Positions 26,057 to 35,104 of a stretch of 64,000 nucleotides of DNA are shown piece by piece (positions within the stretch are counted from its first letter, which is position 1; every line of letters begins with the position of its first letter). The notes beneath the pieces were generated by a model. It saw only the letters and a program-made list of their open reading frames with translations. It was not told the origin of the DNA and did no database searches. The stretch comes from Neorhodopirellula pilleata (GTDB lineage Bacteria; Planctomycetota; Planctomycetia; Pirellulales; Pirellulaceae): contig NZ_SJPM01000017.1 in the NCBI RefSeq assembly GCF_007859915.1, positions 1 through 64,000 of the forward strand. The letters are read 5' to 3'. Both the position numbers and the translations under genes were made by a program.

Positions 26057-27451
26057 ATGAAGTCAAAACGCGTAGCGTTGTGGTTGGCCCTTGGAGGGTT
26101 CGCCGCAACCAGCTTGGGATGGATGGGCCCCCACACGGCGATTGCCTCGGCGGACGACTCTTTCGTCTCCGAAGCGATCTACCAGCCGGCGGTCGATGCC
26201 GGCCGGCAAATCCAGCAAATCGGATTCTTTCAGTCGCATTCGCAGTCTTCTTGTGATGACGCGATCTGTGGTTGTGACGGGCCGTGCGAGTGCGAAATGC
26301 AACCAGCCTGCGGGTGCGAAAGCCCGATGGAATGTGGTTGCGACGCCGGGTGTGACGCACCGGCCGGTTGCCTCGCCGGTGGTGCCTTGGGTTGCAACCT
26401 CGGAGAACCTTTCGAATTGTTCGGCTCGGCCGGCAGCATCGCAGCAGGTGGTTGGGTCCAACTTGGGTACCACAACAAAGCCCTGCCTCTGTTCAACAGC
26501 AAACCGGACAACTACCAGTTGCACCAGATGTGGCTCTATGCCGAAAAGTCCATCGATACTTCCGATGGATTCGACTTCGGCGGCCGGCTCGATTACGTCT
26601 ATGGAACCGACGGTCCTGACACGCAAGCCTTCGGGATTGACAACGGGCACTGGGACTCCGGCTGGGGAACCGGCGGCCAATACGGACACGCATTGCCTCA
26701 AGTCTATGGCGAAGTCGGTTATGGAGATCTGTCCGTCAAGTTTGGTCACTTCTTCACGATCATCGGTTGGGAAGTCGTTGCCGCTCCGGACAATTTCTTC
26801 TACAGCCACGCTTACACCATGTACAACAGCGAACCCTTCACCCACACCGGTGCTTTGGCGACCTGGAACCTTGGTGATGACTTGACCGTCTACGGCGGCT
26901 ACACCCTCGGTTGGGACAGCGGTTTCGAAGACAACGGCGACTCGTTCCTAGGCGGCGTGTCGATGGCGATCAGTGACAATGTCAAGATCACCTACGCCAC
27001 CGTAGGTGGACGGTTTAACGAAAACCAAGGTGATCCTAATGGAGCCGAACGCGGCTACATGCATTCGATCGTTTCGGATGTCACGCTGACCGACAAGTTG
27101 CAATACATCGGTCAATCGGACCTTCTCAAGAGCGAGGATGCGACCGGGGCGACGGCTCGTGATTCGATCGGCTACAACAACTACCTGATCTACACGATGA
27201 GTGATTGCCTCGCCGTCGGTAGCCGTCTGGAGTGGTGGCAAAACGAAGTTGCCGGCCAGGACGTTGATTTGTTGACGCTGACTCTCGGCGTCAACTACAA
27301 ACCTCACGCGAACGTCTTGGTCCGTCCGGAAATCCGCTGGGATTGGCTCGACGGGGATACCAACGCGTTGAACCTCGCCGGGGTGGAGTATCTCGAAGGC
27401 AACGACGACGAACAAACCACGTTCGGAATCGACACGATCTTCACGTTCTAA
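26057..27451 (+). CDS. Second BBP2-type porin with cysteine-rich N-terminus
   Basis: The ATG at 26057 follows GGAAGGAAA by a suitable distance; a GTG at 26054 is an alternative. The 464-residue product is a clear paralogue of the preceding porin: GGWVQLGYHNKALPLFNSKP, FGGRLDYVYGTDGPDTQAFG, FGHFFTIIGWEVVAAPDNF, GWDSGFEDNGDSFLGG, ending in FGIDTIFTF. The signal peptide is followed by a shorter Cys-rich region of about 12 Cys (CGCDGPCECEMQPACGCES). The N-terminal regions differ much more than the barrels, so duplication was followed by divergence of the exposed part. Monocistronic expression is likely, since the upstream porin has a terminator. Confidence 0.87.
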   Translation: MKSKRVALWLALGGFAATSLGWMGPHTAIASADDSFVSEAIYQPAVDAGRQIQQIGFFQSHSQSSCDDAICGCDGPCECEMQPACGCESPMECGCDAGCDAPAGCLAGGALGCNLGEPFELFGSAGSIAAGGWVQLGYHNKALPLFNSKPDNYQLHQMWLYAEKSIDTSDGFDFGGRLDYVYGTDGPDTQAFGIDNGHWDSGWGTGGQYGHALPQVYGEVGYGDLSVKFGHFFTIIGWEVVAAPDNFFYSHAYTMYNSEPFTHTGALATWNLGDDLTVYGGYTLGWDSGFEDNGDSFLGGVSMAISDNVKITYATVGGRFNENQGDPNGAERGYMHSIVSDVTLTDKLQYIGQSDLLKSEDATGATARDSIGYNNYLIYTMSDCLAVGSRLEWWQNEVAGQDVDLLTLTLGVNYKPHANVLVRPEIRWDWLDGDTNALNLAGVEYLEGNDDEQTTFGIDTIFTF

Positions 27452-27517
27452 TGCCCGCGGCGAACCGCCGCGACGCCGGGGAAAATGACACCCCCCAAGA
27501 CAATCTTTTCGAAAATC

Positions 27518-27561
27518 GCGAAATGGCAGAGTTGTGGTTCCTCACGACTCTGCCATTTCGC
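27518..27561 (+). terminator. 15-bp hairpin after the second porin
   Basis: GCGAAATGGCAGAGT (27518-27532) pairs perfectly with ACTCTGCCATTTCGC (27547-27561). There is no T-run after it, so it may be a processing or mRNA-stabilising hairpin, a Rho-assisted end, or a palindromic repeat. Confidence 0.5.
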
Positions 27562-27644
27562 CATCAATTCGGGCTTGATAGGATGAAAGTTCGTTTCGGC
27601 CGATCCCCGGCACTTGATGAACTTTGTCCCGAGTGGAATTCGAC

Positions 27645-29552
27645 GTGATTGACTACCTTCGTTTGAGCATCCAGGTTCTTTTCTTGGCTTGCCTGAGTGC
27701 GACCGCTACGAACGCCGCCACCGCAATCCATTACCTGCCCGCCGACGCGGCCGGAGTGGTTCGCGTCCCGGACGTGCCGACGCTTCGACAGGCGTGGCAA
27801 AAAACAACGCTGTATTCGGTCCGCGAGAACGAAGCGATGCAGCCGCTACTCGATGCAAGCTTCGGCCCACAGGGAGTCCTTTGGTCGCAAGTCGGAGATC
27901 GTGTCGGCATCCGCGGCAAAGATCTGATCGAGATCGGAACGGGCGAATTGGTTGTCGCATGGCTGCCGTTCGAGAATGACCGTCGACAACCATCAGCGGT
28001 TTGCTTGATCGCCGAAACCAAAGGCAAAGAAGCCGCCGCCGCTGCGGTGCTCGACCGAATCGATCGCGACCTCAAAGAAAACGGATCGACCCGTCGCGAC
28101 GTGATCCAAGACGGTCAAGAGATTCGCATTTATCAACCCAAGACCCGTCCGGGACAACTCAAGATCGAACAGGTCGTCATCGCCAGCGATGGTGATCGAA
28201 TCGTCGCGGCCGATCGTGACTCGGTCGTGATCGAGATTCTTAAAGCGATCACGAACGACGGAAGGACCGCTGCACTCGCCGACGACGAACTTTATCAAAC
28301 CGTCCGAACCAAAGTCGAACAACGAACCGCGATCGAGCAACCCGGTAGCGAGGTCGAGTGGTTCGTTCGGCCGCTCGCGATGGGCCGAATCATTCGCGAT
28401 GTCGCGAAGGTGGATCGGGGCAACAAAGTTAAAATCCTGAACCTCCTCGAGAACCAAGGCTTCGACGCGATTCAAGCCATGGGCGGAACGGTCGTCGTTT
28501 CTCAAGGCGAGTTCGACTTATTGCATCGCGGTTACATTCACGCCCCACCCGTTACCGCCGAGCCGGATCGATATCGCCTCGCCGCTCGCATGCTGCAGTT
28601 CCCCAACGGCGACTTGTATCAAATGCCCGGTTGGATTCCCAAAACCGTCGCCTCGGTCACTCAAGTCAACTGGAAGATCGAAGACGCGTTTTGGGCCGTC
28701 GAAACATTGGTCGACGAAGCATTCAATGATCGGATCTTTCGACCGACGATCGGCGGAATCCTCGAGGACGAAGAAGGCCCTCAGATTGATCTCGAAAACA
28801 GCGTCCTGCCCAACCTCGGCAACCATCTGTTGCTGCTGACCGATAACACCGAACCGATTACGGTCGATTCAGAACGATTGCTCGTTGCGATTGAAGTTCG
28901 AGACGAAGACGCCATCCGCAACGCCGTGCGAAAGGCGATGGAAGTCGAACCCGACGTCTCGCGAGTCGAATCGGTCGAAGGCGTCGACATCTGGAAAGTT
29001 CAGCGAGGCGGGGAAAGCGAAGACGTTAACGAGGAGTTCTTCAACGATTTCGGCATTACCGAACCGGACACCGAAGATCAGCAACCGCTCTTGGATACTT
29101 GGGCGATCGCGATGGTCGGCAAAGCCAAAGGTTCGACGAAACCCTATTTGATTTTCGCCAGCCATGTGGACTTCCTGGTCGAAGTCGCCGAACGAATCCA
29201 GTCCGGTGCAGGTGATGGTTTAAGCGAACTTCCCGAGATTCAGTCGCTGATCGAAACAACAAAAAAAATGGGTGCCGACCAAATCGCAATTCATCGCGTC
29301 GTGCGTTTGCGTGAGTCGTTGCGGACCAAGTACGAACTGCAACGTCGGGGCGAATTGAAGGAAAGCGACTCCGTCCTAGCGACCATCATCCGCCGGATCG
29401 CCAACGCCAAAGACGAGCCCGAGATCGAACGCCCCAACGCCGCGAAGTGGCCCGCTTATGATCAAGTCCAAGAGTTCTTTCGTAACGCTTCGAGCTTCGT
29501 CGAAACCACCCCTGAAGGTTGGAACCTGAACGCCTTCTTGTTGCATGAGTGA
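27645..29552 (+). CDS. Secreted protein of unknown function, planctomycete-type
   Basis: I do not recognise a named family for this 635-residue protein. The GTG at 27645 is chosen because GGAA lies 7 bp upstream and it opens a signal peptide (YLRLSIQVLFLACLSATATNAA); an in-frame TTG at 27624 is possible. The mature protein starts AIHYLPADAAGVVRVPDVPTL and contains repeated alpha/beta segments (VAIEVRDEDAIRNAVRKAMEVEP, SKGSTKPYLIFASHVDFLVEVAERI). Cys are almost absent and there is no catalytic signature. It stands alone between the second porin and a palindromic element. Confidence 0.65.
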   Translation: MIDYLRLSIQVLFLACLSATATNAATAIHYLPADAAGVVRVPDVPTLRQAWQKTTLYSVRENEAMQPLLDASFGPQGVLWSQVGDRVGIRGKDLIEIGTGELVVAWLPFENDRRQPSAVCLIAETKGKEAAAAAVLDRIDRDLKENGSTRRDVIQDGQEIRIYQPKTRPGQLKIEQVVIASDGDRIVAADRDSVVIEILKAITNDGRTAALADDELYQTVRTKVEQRTAIEQPGSEVEWFVRPLAMGRIIRDVAKVDRGNKVKILNLLENQGFDAIQAMGGTVVVSQGEFDLLHRGYIHAPPVTAEPDRYRLAARMLQFPNGDLYQMPGWIPKTVASVTQVNWKIEDAFWAVETLVDEAFNDRIFRPTIGGILEDEEGPQIDLENSVLPNLGNHLLLLTDNTEPITVDSERLLVAIEVRDEDAIRNAVRKAMEVEPDVSRVESVEGVDIWKVQRGGESEDVNEEFFNDFGITEPDTEDQQPLLDTWAIAMVGKAKGSTKPYLIFASHVDFLVEVAERIQSGAGDGLSELPEIQSLIETTKKMGADQIAIHRVVRLRESLRTKYELQRRGELKESDSVLATIIRRIANAKDEPEIERPNAAKWPAYDQVQEFFRNASSFVETTPEGWNLNAFLLHE

Positions 29553-29600
29553 GCGTTCGTCAAGCCAATGTCCGAAGAGCGTTCGTCAGTCCACTAATGC

Positions 29601-29633
29601 TTTGTTCCAACCTGAACTTAACGTTGGAACAAA
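29601..29633. terminator. 11-bp hairpin downstream of the unknown secreted protein
   Basis: TTTGTTCCAAC (29601-29611) pairs with GTTGGAACAAA (29623-29633). It is preceded by two imperfect direct repeats of GAGCGTTCGTCA at 29551 and 29577. It abuts the large palindromic element and may be part of it rather than a true terminator. Confidence 0.35.
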
Positions 29634-29889
29634 CGCTAGTGCTTCGTCAAAATTTAATTATAGGGTGAGCCGAACTCGCTAGGTGCGTGTTGATTTAATC
29701 GTAACCCGAAGCGTGAGCGAGGGATTCATCACCATTAAGTCCTTTGTATGTATCCCTCGCTCACGCTTCGGGTTTCGATGAGGACTAAATCAACAGCCCG
29801 CTAGCGTCGGGCGTCGAGCAATGCCGCGGCTAGCGCCGTCGGCTCACTTCACTAACCCTAATTTTTTATTTTGACGAAGCACTAGCGTT
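29632..29889. repeat. Nested palindromic element, MITE/REP-like
   Basis: Perfect 22-bp terminal inverted repeats (29632-29653 and 29868-29889; core CTAGTGCTTCGTCAAAAT) enclose further complementary pairs: GTGAGCCGA/CGGCTCAC, GTTGATTTA/TAAATCAAC, and an innermost 23-bp perfect pair at 29703-29725 and 29752-29774 (core CCGAAGCGTGAGCGAGGGAT). The whole 258 bp could fold into one long hairpin. The innermost motif resembles the repeats at 56302-56457. No transposase frame is present, so it is probably a non-autonomous element. Confidence 0.8.
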
Positions 29890-29986
29890 GTAATCGTTTG
29901 AACGTAGAGACTGCCCAGACGCAAAGATTAGCAGAGTTTGGTGTTCGCCTACTGTCTGAGACCCGGCGATCCATTGGAACAGGCTA

Positions 29987-30298
29987 TTAGTATCGTCCCA
30001 CTTGGTTGAACGGGATCAATCCGGTGCGTCCTGGACGAAAGAATGGAGTCTGGACCGTCGATCGATTCGGCTGAACACTTCGCCGTGAGCGGTACGGCGT
30101 CCACACACTTCTCGAGCGAGATTTATTGCCTTGCTTGAAAGCCAGATTAGTGGTGTACAAAAGCCCTTGTTTCTGATTCAACGGCTTGGCCCACCCCCAG
30201 TTGCTATCAGGGTTGGCGGCCTCGGCCGCGGGGACCTCGATTACCAACAAGGTCAAGGCGAACGAGGCGATGACGAGGGAGCGACGAACACGATGCAT
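29987..30298 (-). CDS. Small secreted basic protein of unknown function
   Basis: The internal ATG at 30298 gives 103 residues with a clear signal peptide (SLVIASFALTLLVIEVPAAEA); the longer frame lacks one. The mature part is Arg/Ser/Asn-rich (RSRSVWTPYRSRRS) with a WGWAKPLNQKQG segment near the start. I recognise no family. It lies downstream of, and on the same strand as, the DUF1559 gene but 144 bp away. It could be a wall-associated small protein. Confidence 0.55.
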   Translation of the reverse strand: MHRVRRSLVIASFALTLLVIEVPAAEAANPDSNWGWAKPLNQKQGLLYTTNLAFKQGNKSRSRSVWTPYRSRRSVQPNRSTVQTPFFRPGRTGLIPFNQVGRY

Positions 30299-30442
30299 TG
30301 AAATTCTCTTAATGAGGGGATGGCACGTACATTTTACGCCAACCCTATCAAGTGCGTTCAGCAAAATCCTTGCATTAGCACCGATCGTCGCCTACCGATC
30401 GCAGCACTCCAAAGAGTGCGGAAGACGCACGCAACCGGTTCG

Positions 30443-31630
30443 TTATTCGAGCGATTGTGTTTCCGCGCTGTCGCGGGTTCCTAATGCTCCCCACAATCCA
30501 TACGGGCTTTGACTGCCCGCGGGTTGGGCACCGGCAAACGTGCCGACGGACGACGAGGTACTCGTGCCAGCCTCGATCGCGTCGGTAATGAATTTGACGG
30601 CACCATCGCTCATCAAAACATGACAGCCGCCTTGATGACGACTGCTCGCCGTACACTCCGAATCGTGATACCAGTTGTTGCTCGTACACAGTTCGCGATT
30701 AGGCGGCAAAATCGTCTGGAAGCCGGTATGAAGCGGTTGACCTAACGCCCAGGAAAAACCGCGACGTTGTTCGTCACCGCCAAGCCCACCCGCTGCCGCC
30801 CATACGCGCGGTCGGGTGGTGGAGATGAGTGATTGGCATGATGATGGGTTTAACTGAGGATGGGCGGTGCCTAACACGATAATCGTGGTAATGTCATTGT
30901 CACCCAGGTCAGTATTGATCTCAGCCATGCAAATGGTATTGGCTAGCCCATCGAGAATATCTCGAAACCCTGTTGTGTTGCGAGGCACGAAAACGCCCCG
31001 ACACGCCACTCTCGCGGTGGTGGCACCGGTCACGCTTCCGTTGTCTTGAACCCCTCCAAAAATCATCTCTTGGACAGAATCGCCCAAGCAGGCAGCATAG
31101 TTCGTTCGCCCCTTAGCTGGCAGACCGACACCAGGATCACTTGGGCAACGAAGCCCGGGCACTTGGGTCAGCCATGGTTCATAGCGACTGTTCATGGTGT
31201 GGGATGCGATCGACTTCTCCGGGAAGGGGCCCATCGATTGAAAGATGTTTCCGGTAATCGGATCGCGGAGCGGGTTGCTGATTTGCTCCCACAATGCCTG
31301 CTGTTCCATGAACGGGAGCAGCCCGACAAAGGGCGACAGGTTGAGACGATTGTGCGCCAGAGGTGGATCTACTGTATTAGAGCCTGTTGCATCGGTCGTG
31401 CCGCCGCGATAACGAGGCAACATGTTGTAGGCCGCATGGTAGTTATGCAGGGCTAAGCCGATCTGCTTGAAATTGTTACTGCAACTCATTCGCCTCGCCG
31501 CTTCACGAGCCGCCTGAACGGCTGGCAACAGCAAACCGACCAAAACACCAATGATGGCGATCACCACCAATAGTTCGACTAACGTAAACCCGGTTGCTTG
31601 AACAACCTTTCGCTTCTTCTGAATCATCAT
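30443..31630 (-). CDS. DUF1559 protein with type IV pilin-like leader
   Basis: This 395-residue member of the very large planctomycete DUF1559 family starts at ATG 31630 (AGAAGG upstream; GTG 31651 is an alternative). The prepilin cleavage signature GFTLVELLVVIAIIGVLVG is followed by the conserved AREAARRMSCSNNFKQIGLA helix. The rest is the DUF1559 domain (NMLPRYRGG, LRCPSDPGVGLPAKGRTNYAACLG, the SSRHQGGCHVLMSDGAVKFI motif near the C-terminus). Such proteins are pseudopilin-like and exported; their role is unknown. A small lipoprotein gene lies 48 bp upstream, as with the two other DUF1559 genes in this window. Confidence 0.93.
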   Translation of the reverse strand: MMIQKKRKVVQATGFTLVELLVVIAIIGVLVGLLLPAVQAAREAARRMSCSNNFKQIGLALHNYHAAYNMLPRYRGGTTDATGSNTVDPPLAHNRLNLSPFVGLLPFMEQQALWEQISNPLRDPITGNIFQSMGPFPEKSIASHTMNSRYEPWLTQVPGLRCPSDPGVGLPAKGRTNYAACLGDSVQEMIFGGVQDNGSVTGATTARVACRGVFVPRNTTGFRDILDGLANTICMAEINTDLGDNDITTIIVLGTAHPQLNPSSCQSLISTTRPRVWAAAGGLGGDEQRRGFSWALGQPLHTGFQTILPPNRELCTSNNWYHDSECTASSRHQGGCHVLMSDGAVKFITDAIEAGTSTSSSVGTFAGAQPAGSQSPYGLWGALGTRDSAETQSLE

Positions 31631-31678
31631 CAATGCCTTCTTTAAAATCACCGGGAAACAAAACCAATCAAAATGACG

Positions 31679-31843
31679 TCATTCGGACATGAACTCATCC
31701 GCGTTCGCGGCCTCTGGATGCTCCTGCATATAAACTTCGAGTTCATCTTGTGAGACCGATTTGACGTCCTGTTGCTGGCCGCAACCTGAAGCGATCACTA
31801 AAACGCAGAAAGAGAGCGCAGCCAAAAAAGAGGTAAGTTTCAT
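31679..31843 (-). CDS. Small lipoprotein paired with DUF1559 gene (copy A)
   Basis: The ATG at 31843 gives 54 residues: an N-terminal leader (MKLTSFLAALSFCVLVIASGC) ending in a lipobox, then a short acidic tail containing SQDELEVYMQEHPEAANADE. An alternative ATG lies five codons upstream. The tail motif DELxxYMxEHP is shared with two even smaller lipoproteins at 45692 and 47698, each again directly upstream of a DUF1559 gene. This conserved order argues for a functional pair, perhaps a membrane partner of the pilin-like protein (inference). Confidence 0.75.
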   Translation of the reverse strand: MKLTSFLAALSFCVLVIASGCGQQQDVKSVSQDELEVYMQEHPEAANADEFMSE

Positions 31844-32042
31844 CAGCGGAGATTGCATGGTGGCGAGACGGTCACGGCAGGCGAAAAGAGCATCGCTACC
31901 GGGGTGTGACCGAAAATGGAGGGAGAGGAGGCAGGGGTTGTCGTTCAACACAACAGCCAAGGATATATCCGACCACCTTAAAGGTCAACTCTTTGCGTGC
32001 AAGCCGCAACCTAGAGCCAGCCGAACCGTTTATCCACTTCCG

Positions 32043-33092
32043 CTACGGCGAGCGTGAAACACTCCAGCCCTGCTCGGGGTCGGGCAGTCCGAATGCGTCG
32101 TGGTATTCTCGCTGCCTCATTTCGATCCAAACGAGTGTTTCTTCGGCGAGGGACCGATTGACCGGATCGAATACGGCGAGCGTTACCGCTCGACTGGCGC
32201 GGGCCTTTGCTTCGATAAAGTCTTGCCTTGCTGCCGCCGCGATCGCCGCATTGATCCACGCACTCGTTTTTCCGGGGTACCGTTTGAGCGTCGCGACCCA
32301 TTGGTCTTCAGCGGCCGGCCAATTGCCTTGTTCGGCGGATCGGTTGCCCCGGCGAACCGCTCGGCTGCCTAGAGTACCGCGTGGGTCCGCAAGCGTGGCT
32401 TGTCGGCGATGGACTGAACCGGTCAGCAGTGCCATGGTTTCGCGGACCATAGCTTTTTGCAATCGTTCGCGTGGATCGGCAATACCGGCTAGATCCGGAT
32501 GACGCTCGGCGACGATGGCTTGGTCCACCACGACGGGGATTCCCGCATTGGTCGCATCAGGCGTCAGCCCGACCAATCGCCAAACGATGGCTAACCGCTC
32601 GGGCGAATCTTCTTGCCCGGTCGCAAAAACGACTTCGCCGTGTAGCAACTGGTCGATACCGGCCCTGCGTGCGGAGGCCGCGATCGCCAAGTCACTCGAC
32701 CCTAATGCCAGTTTCACTTGCGTCGGTTCAAAATCGCCGGGCGTAAGATATTCGGTGTCGTCTTGGGTTCCGGAGACCAGCTGAATCGTCGGCTCGGACG
32801 GCAGATGTTCGGGCAATACCAACGACAGGGCTCCCGCGAGGCGTCCGGGAAATCTCGGGTTTTCGCTACGATCGGCCTGAGCCAGAAGTGCTTCCCGGAG
32901 CGCGACGGCGGTCTTCTCGGGGCCTTTGATCTCCATCAAAACGACCGATTCTTGGCCGATCGGGGCCAATTTTGCAGGTGCCCAGAGGTGAATCGGCGCG
33001 GTAGTTTGGCAGCCCGAGCAGCCAATCCACACGCTCGATAGTAGCAAGCGAGTGATCACGATGCGAAACGATTCAAGCGTTGGTCGTGACAT
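32043..33092 (-). CDS. Predicted lipoprotein with C-terminal TPR-like repeats
   Basis: The ATG at 33092 gives 349 residues with a lipoprotein-type leader (IVITRLLLSSVWIGCSGC). Residues about 40-215 form an unrecognised alpha/beta domain (SVVLMEIKGPEKTAVALREALLAQ). The C-terminal third has helix pairs of the tetratricopeptide type (GNWPAAEDQWVATLKRYPG, TSAWINAAIAAAARQDFIEA). TPRs mediate protein contacts. The gene is divergent from the FHA-GAF kinase, sharing a 151-bp promoter region. No specific function is assigned. Confidence 0.65.
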   Translation of the reverse strand: MSRPTLESFRIVITRLLLSSVWIGCSGCQTTAPIHLWAPAKLAPIGQESVVLMEIKGPEKTAVALREALLAQADRSENPRFPGRLAGALSLVLPEHLPSEPTIQLVSGTQDDTEYLTPGDFEPTQVKLALGSSDLAIAASARRAGIDQLLHGEVVFATGQEDSPERLAIVWRLVGLTPDATNAGIPVVVDQAIVAERHPDLAGIADPRERLQKAMVRETMALLTGSVHRRQATLADPRGTLGSRAVRRGNRSAEQGNWPAAEDQWVATLKRYPGKTSAWINAAIAAAARQDFIEAKARASRAVTLAVFDPVNRSLAEETLVWIEMRQREYHDAFGLPDPEQGWSVSRSP

Positions 33093-33243
33093 GGCTCGTT
33101 GGCTGTTTGGAATCTCCCATTTTCGGTAGCCCAAACGTAGCGAAATGGGTGCGATCGAGGCAAGCTATATTGAATGCGTCCATTTTGGTAGATTTCCGAT
33201 CCAATTCGCCGTCAGACTACTCGCAGGAAGGAACCGATCGATC

Positions 33244-34977
33244 ATGGCTTCGCTGTTCGTGATTCGAGGACGTGACCAGGGAAAGCATTTCCAACTTTCC
33301 TCCACGGTCACGCGGTTAGGGCGGGAATCGACCAACGATATCCAGCTGCTCGATAACGAAGCCTCTCGGGGTCACGCGGAAATCCGCTCCGACTTTGAAC
33401 GGGGCCGCCACGAATTGATCGACCTGGGTAGCAGCAACGGCACCCGCGTCAACGACCAACGGATCGAACGCCGCGAATTGGCCAGCGGTGACCGTATCGA
33501 GATCGGCAACACATTATTGATTTTCACCGGCGGCGGCAGTGTCTCGGCCTTAGACGCAGCTCACGGCGTCGACATCGTGCGGCAAGTCCGGGCCGGCGAC
33601 GCCAGCCGAATCGTATCGTCGTTTTCTCGCGAAGTGAAGTCAAAGCCGACCTCGGAATCCGTCGCCGAACGCTCGCCGATCTACACGAGAACTGATACGA
33701 AAGAGTCGCTCGATTCCGATCAATCGCTCGAGGTGATGTACCTGACCGCGCTCGCGGTGGGCCGGACCGACGATCTGAACGAAGTCCTTGAACGGGTTCT
33801 GAAGTTGATCTTTGATTGGGTCGAAGCCGATCGCGGTTGCGTGATGCTGCGAGACCCCGAGACAAAACGATTAACTCCCGCTGCACGCTGTGATCGCGAT
33901 TCCGGTTCGTCGAGCCCCTCGGGTTCATCCAAAAAGGCGGGCCGAATCACCATCAGTCATACGATTCTTGACTACGTGTTGCAACGCAAAGAGGGCGTGC
34001 GAACGAGCGACGCGGTCGATGATGAACGGTTCGACAACGCGGCCTCGATCGTCCAGGGCGGCGTCCGCGAAGCCTTGTGCGTTCCCTTGCAAGGTCGCTA
34101 TGACGTCGTCGGCGCGTTGTACGTCGACACCTACACTTCACCCGGCGAGTGGATCAAAACAAAAGGCGCGACGCGTTTTCACGACGAACACTTGAAACTC
34201 ATTACCGCCATCGGTCACCAAGCGGCGCTGGCGATCGAAGACACGTTTTATTACTCCGCGTTGCTGCAGGGCGAACGTTTGGCGGCGATGGGGCAAACCA
34301 TCGCAACCCTGTCACACCACATCAAAAACATTCTGCAAGGAGTCCGCGGCGGCAGCTATCTGATCGAATCCGGATTGGAAAAGAATGACACCGATGCGAT
34401 CCGACGAGGGTGGGCGATCGTCGACCGAAATCAGGAACGGATCAGCAACTTGGTGCTCGACATGTTGACGTTTTCCAAAGAACGCGAACCGCAACGTGTC
34501 GACGCCGATCTGAATTCCACGATCCGAGACGTCGTTGAATTGATGCAGGGCAGGGCAGGGCAGTCAGGCATTGAACTGGTTCTTGAACTGGACTCGCAAT
34601 TGCCGATCGCGAGCTTCGATCCCGATGCGATTCACCGCGGGCTGTTGAATCTGATCACCAACGCGATCGATGCGGCCGCGTCGATGGTCAAAGTGGTTAG
34701 CCGGTTCGACGCGGCCGACGGGTGGATCGTCGATGTCGAAGACGACGGCGATGGGGTTCCCGAAGACGAACGCGAACAAATTTTCTCGTTGTTTGAATCC
34801 AAGAAAGGCGCCCGCGGCACGGGGCTTGGTTTGCCCGTCGCGGCAAAGATCATGCAAGAGCACGGCGGCACGTTGAGTGTTCAGGATGCCCCGCAAGGCG
34901 GTGCCCGTTTCCGCATGATTCTACCTACCGCCGGCACTGACCTGAATGAAGTCTCCAGCCGGGATACAATGATATAA
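33244..34977 (+). CDS. Soluble hybrid sensor kinase: FHA-GAF-histidine kinase
   Basis: From the ATG at 33244 (GGAAGGAA upstream) the product has 577 residues and no membrane helix. Residues 1-95 are an FHA domain (LGRESTNDIQLLDNEASRGHAEIR, LGSSNGTRVND), which binds phosphothreonine. Residues about 160-340 are a GAF domain (ALAVGRTDDLNEVLERVLKL, REALCVPLQGRYDVVGALYVD). The kinase core has a His-box variant, TLSHHIKNILQGVRGG, an N-box (LLNLITNAIDAA) and G-boxes (DDGDGVPEDE, GTGLGLPVAAKI). The NtrB-like H-box and the FHA domain suggest cross-talk with Ser/Thr kinase signalling. No response regulator is adjacent. Confidence 0.92.
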   Translation: MASLFVIRGRDQGKHFQLSSTVTRLGRESTNDIQLLDNEASRGHAEIRSDFERGRHELIDLGSSNGTRVNDQRIERRELASGDRIEIGNTLLIFTGGGSVSALDAAHGVDIVRQVRAGDASRIVSSFSREVKSKPTSESVAERSPIYTRTDTKESLDSDQSLEVMYLTALAVGRTDDLNEVLERVLKLIFDWVEADRGCVMLRDPETKRLTPAARCDRDSGSSSPSGSSKKAGRITISHTILDYVLQRKEGVRTSDAVDDERFDNAASIVQGGVREALCVPLQGRYDVVGALYVDTYTSPGEWIKTKGATRFHDEHLKLITAIGHQAALAIEDTFYYSALLQGERLAAMGQTIATLSHHIKNILQGVRGGSYLIESGLEKNDTDAIRRGWAIVDRNQERISNLVLDMLTFSKEREPQRVDADLNSTIRDVVELMQGRAGQSGIELVLELDSQLPIASFDPDAIHRGLLNLITNAIDAAASMVKVVSRFDAADGWIVDVEDDGDGVPEDEREQIFSLFESKKGARGTGLGLPVAAKIMQEHGGTLSVQDAPQGGARFRMILPTAGTDLNEVSSRDTMI

Positions 34978-35104
34978 AAATTTTGAAAACTTTGTTGCCG
35001 CCTCTGGTTAGTTCTTGAAGGAAACGCCACTTGATTGGCCGATGACCCGGTCACGGGTTACAATGACTGGCCTTGCTATCGACGTTGTTCCTTGAAGGTG
35101 CCCT

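Noticed and set aside
25705..26256. 183-residue frame overlapping the start of the second porin
   Set aside because: It lacks a start context and family features and overlaps a well-supported gene in another frame.
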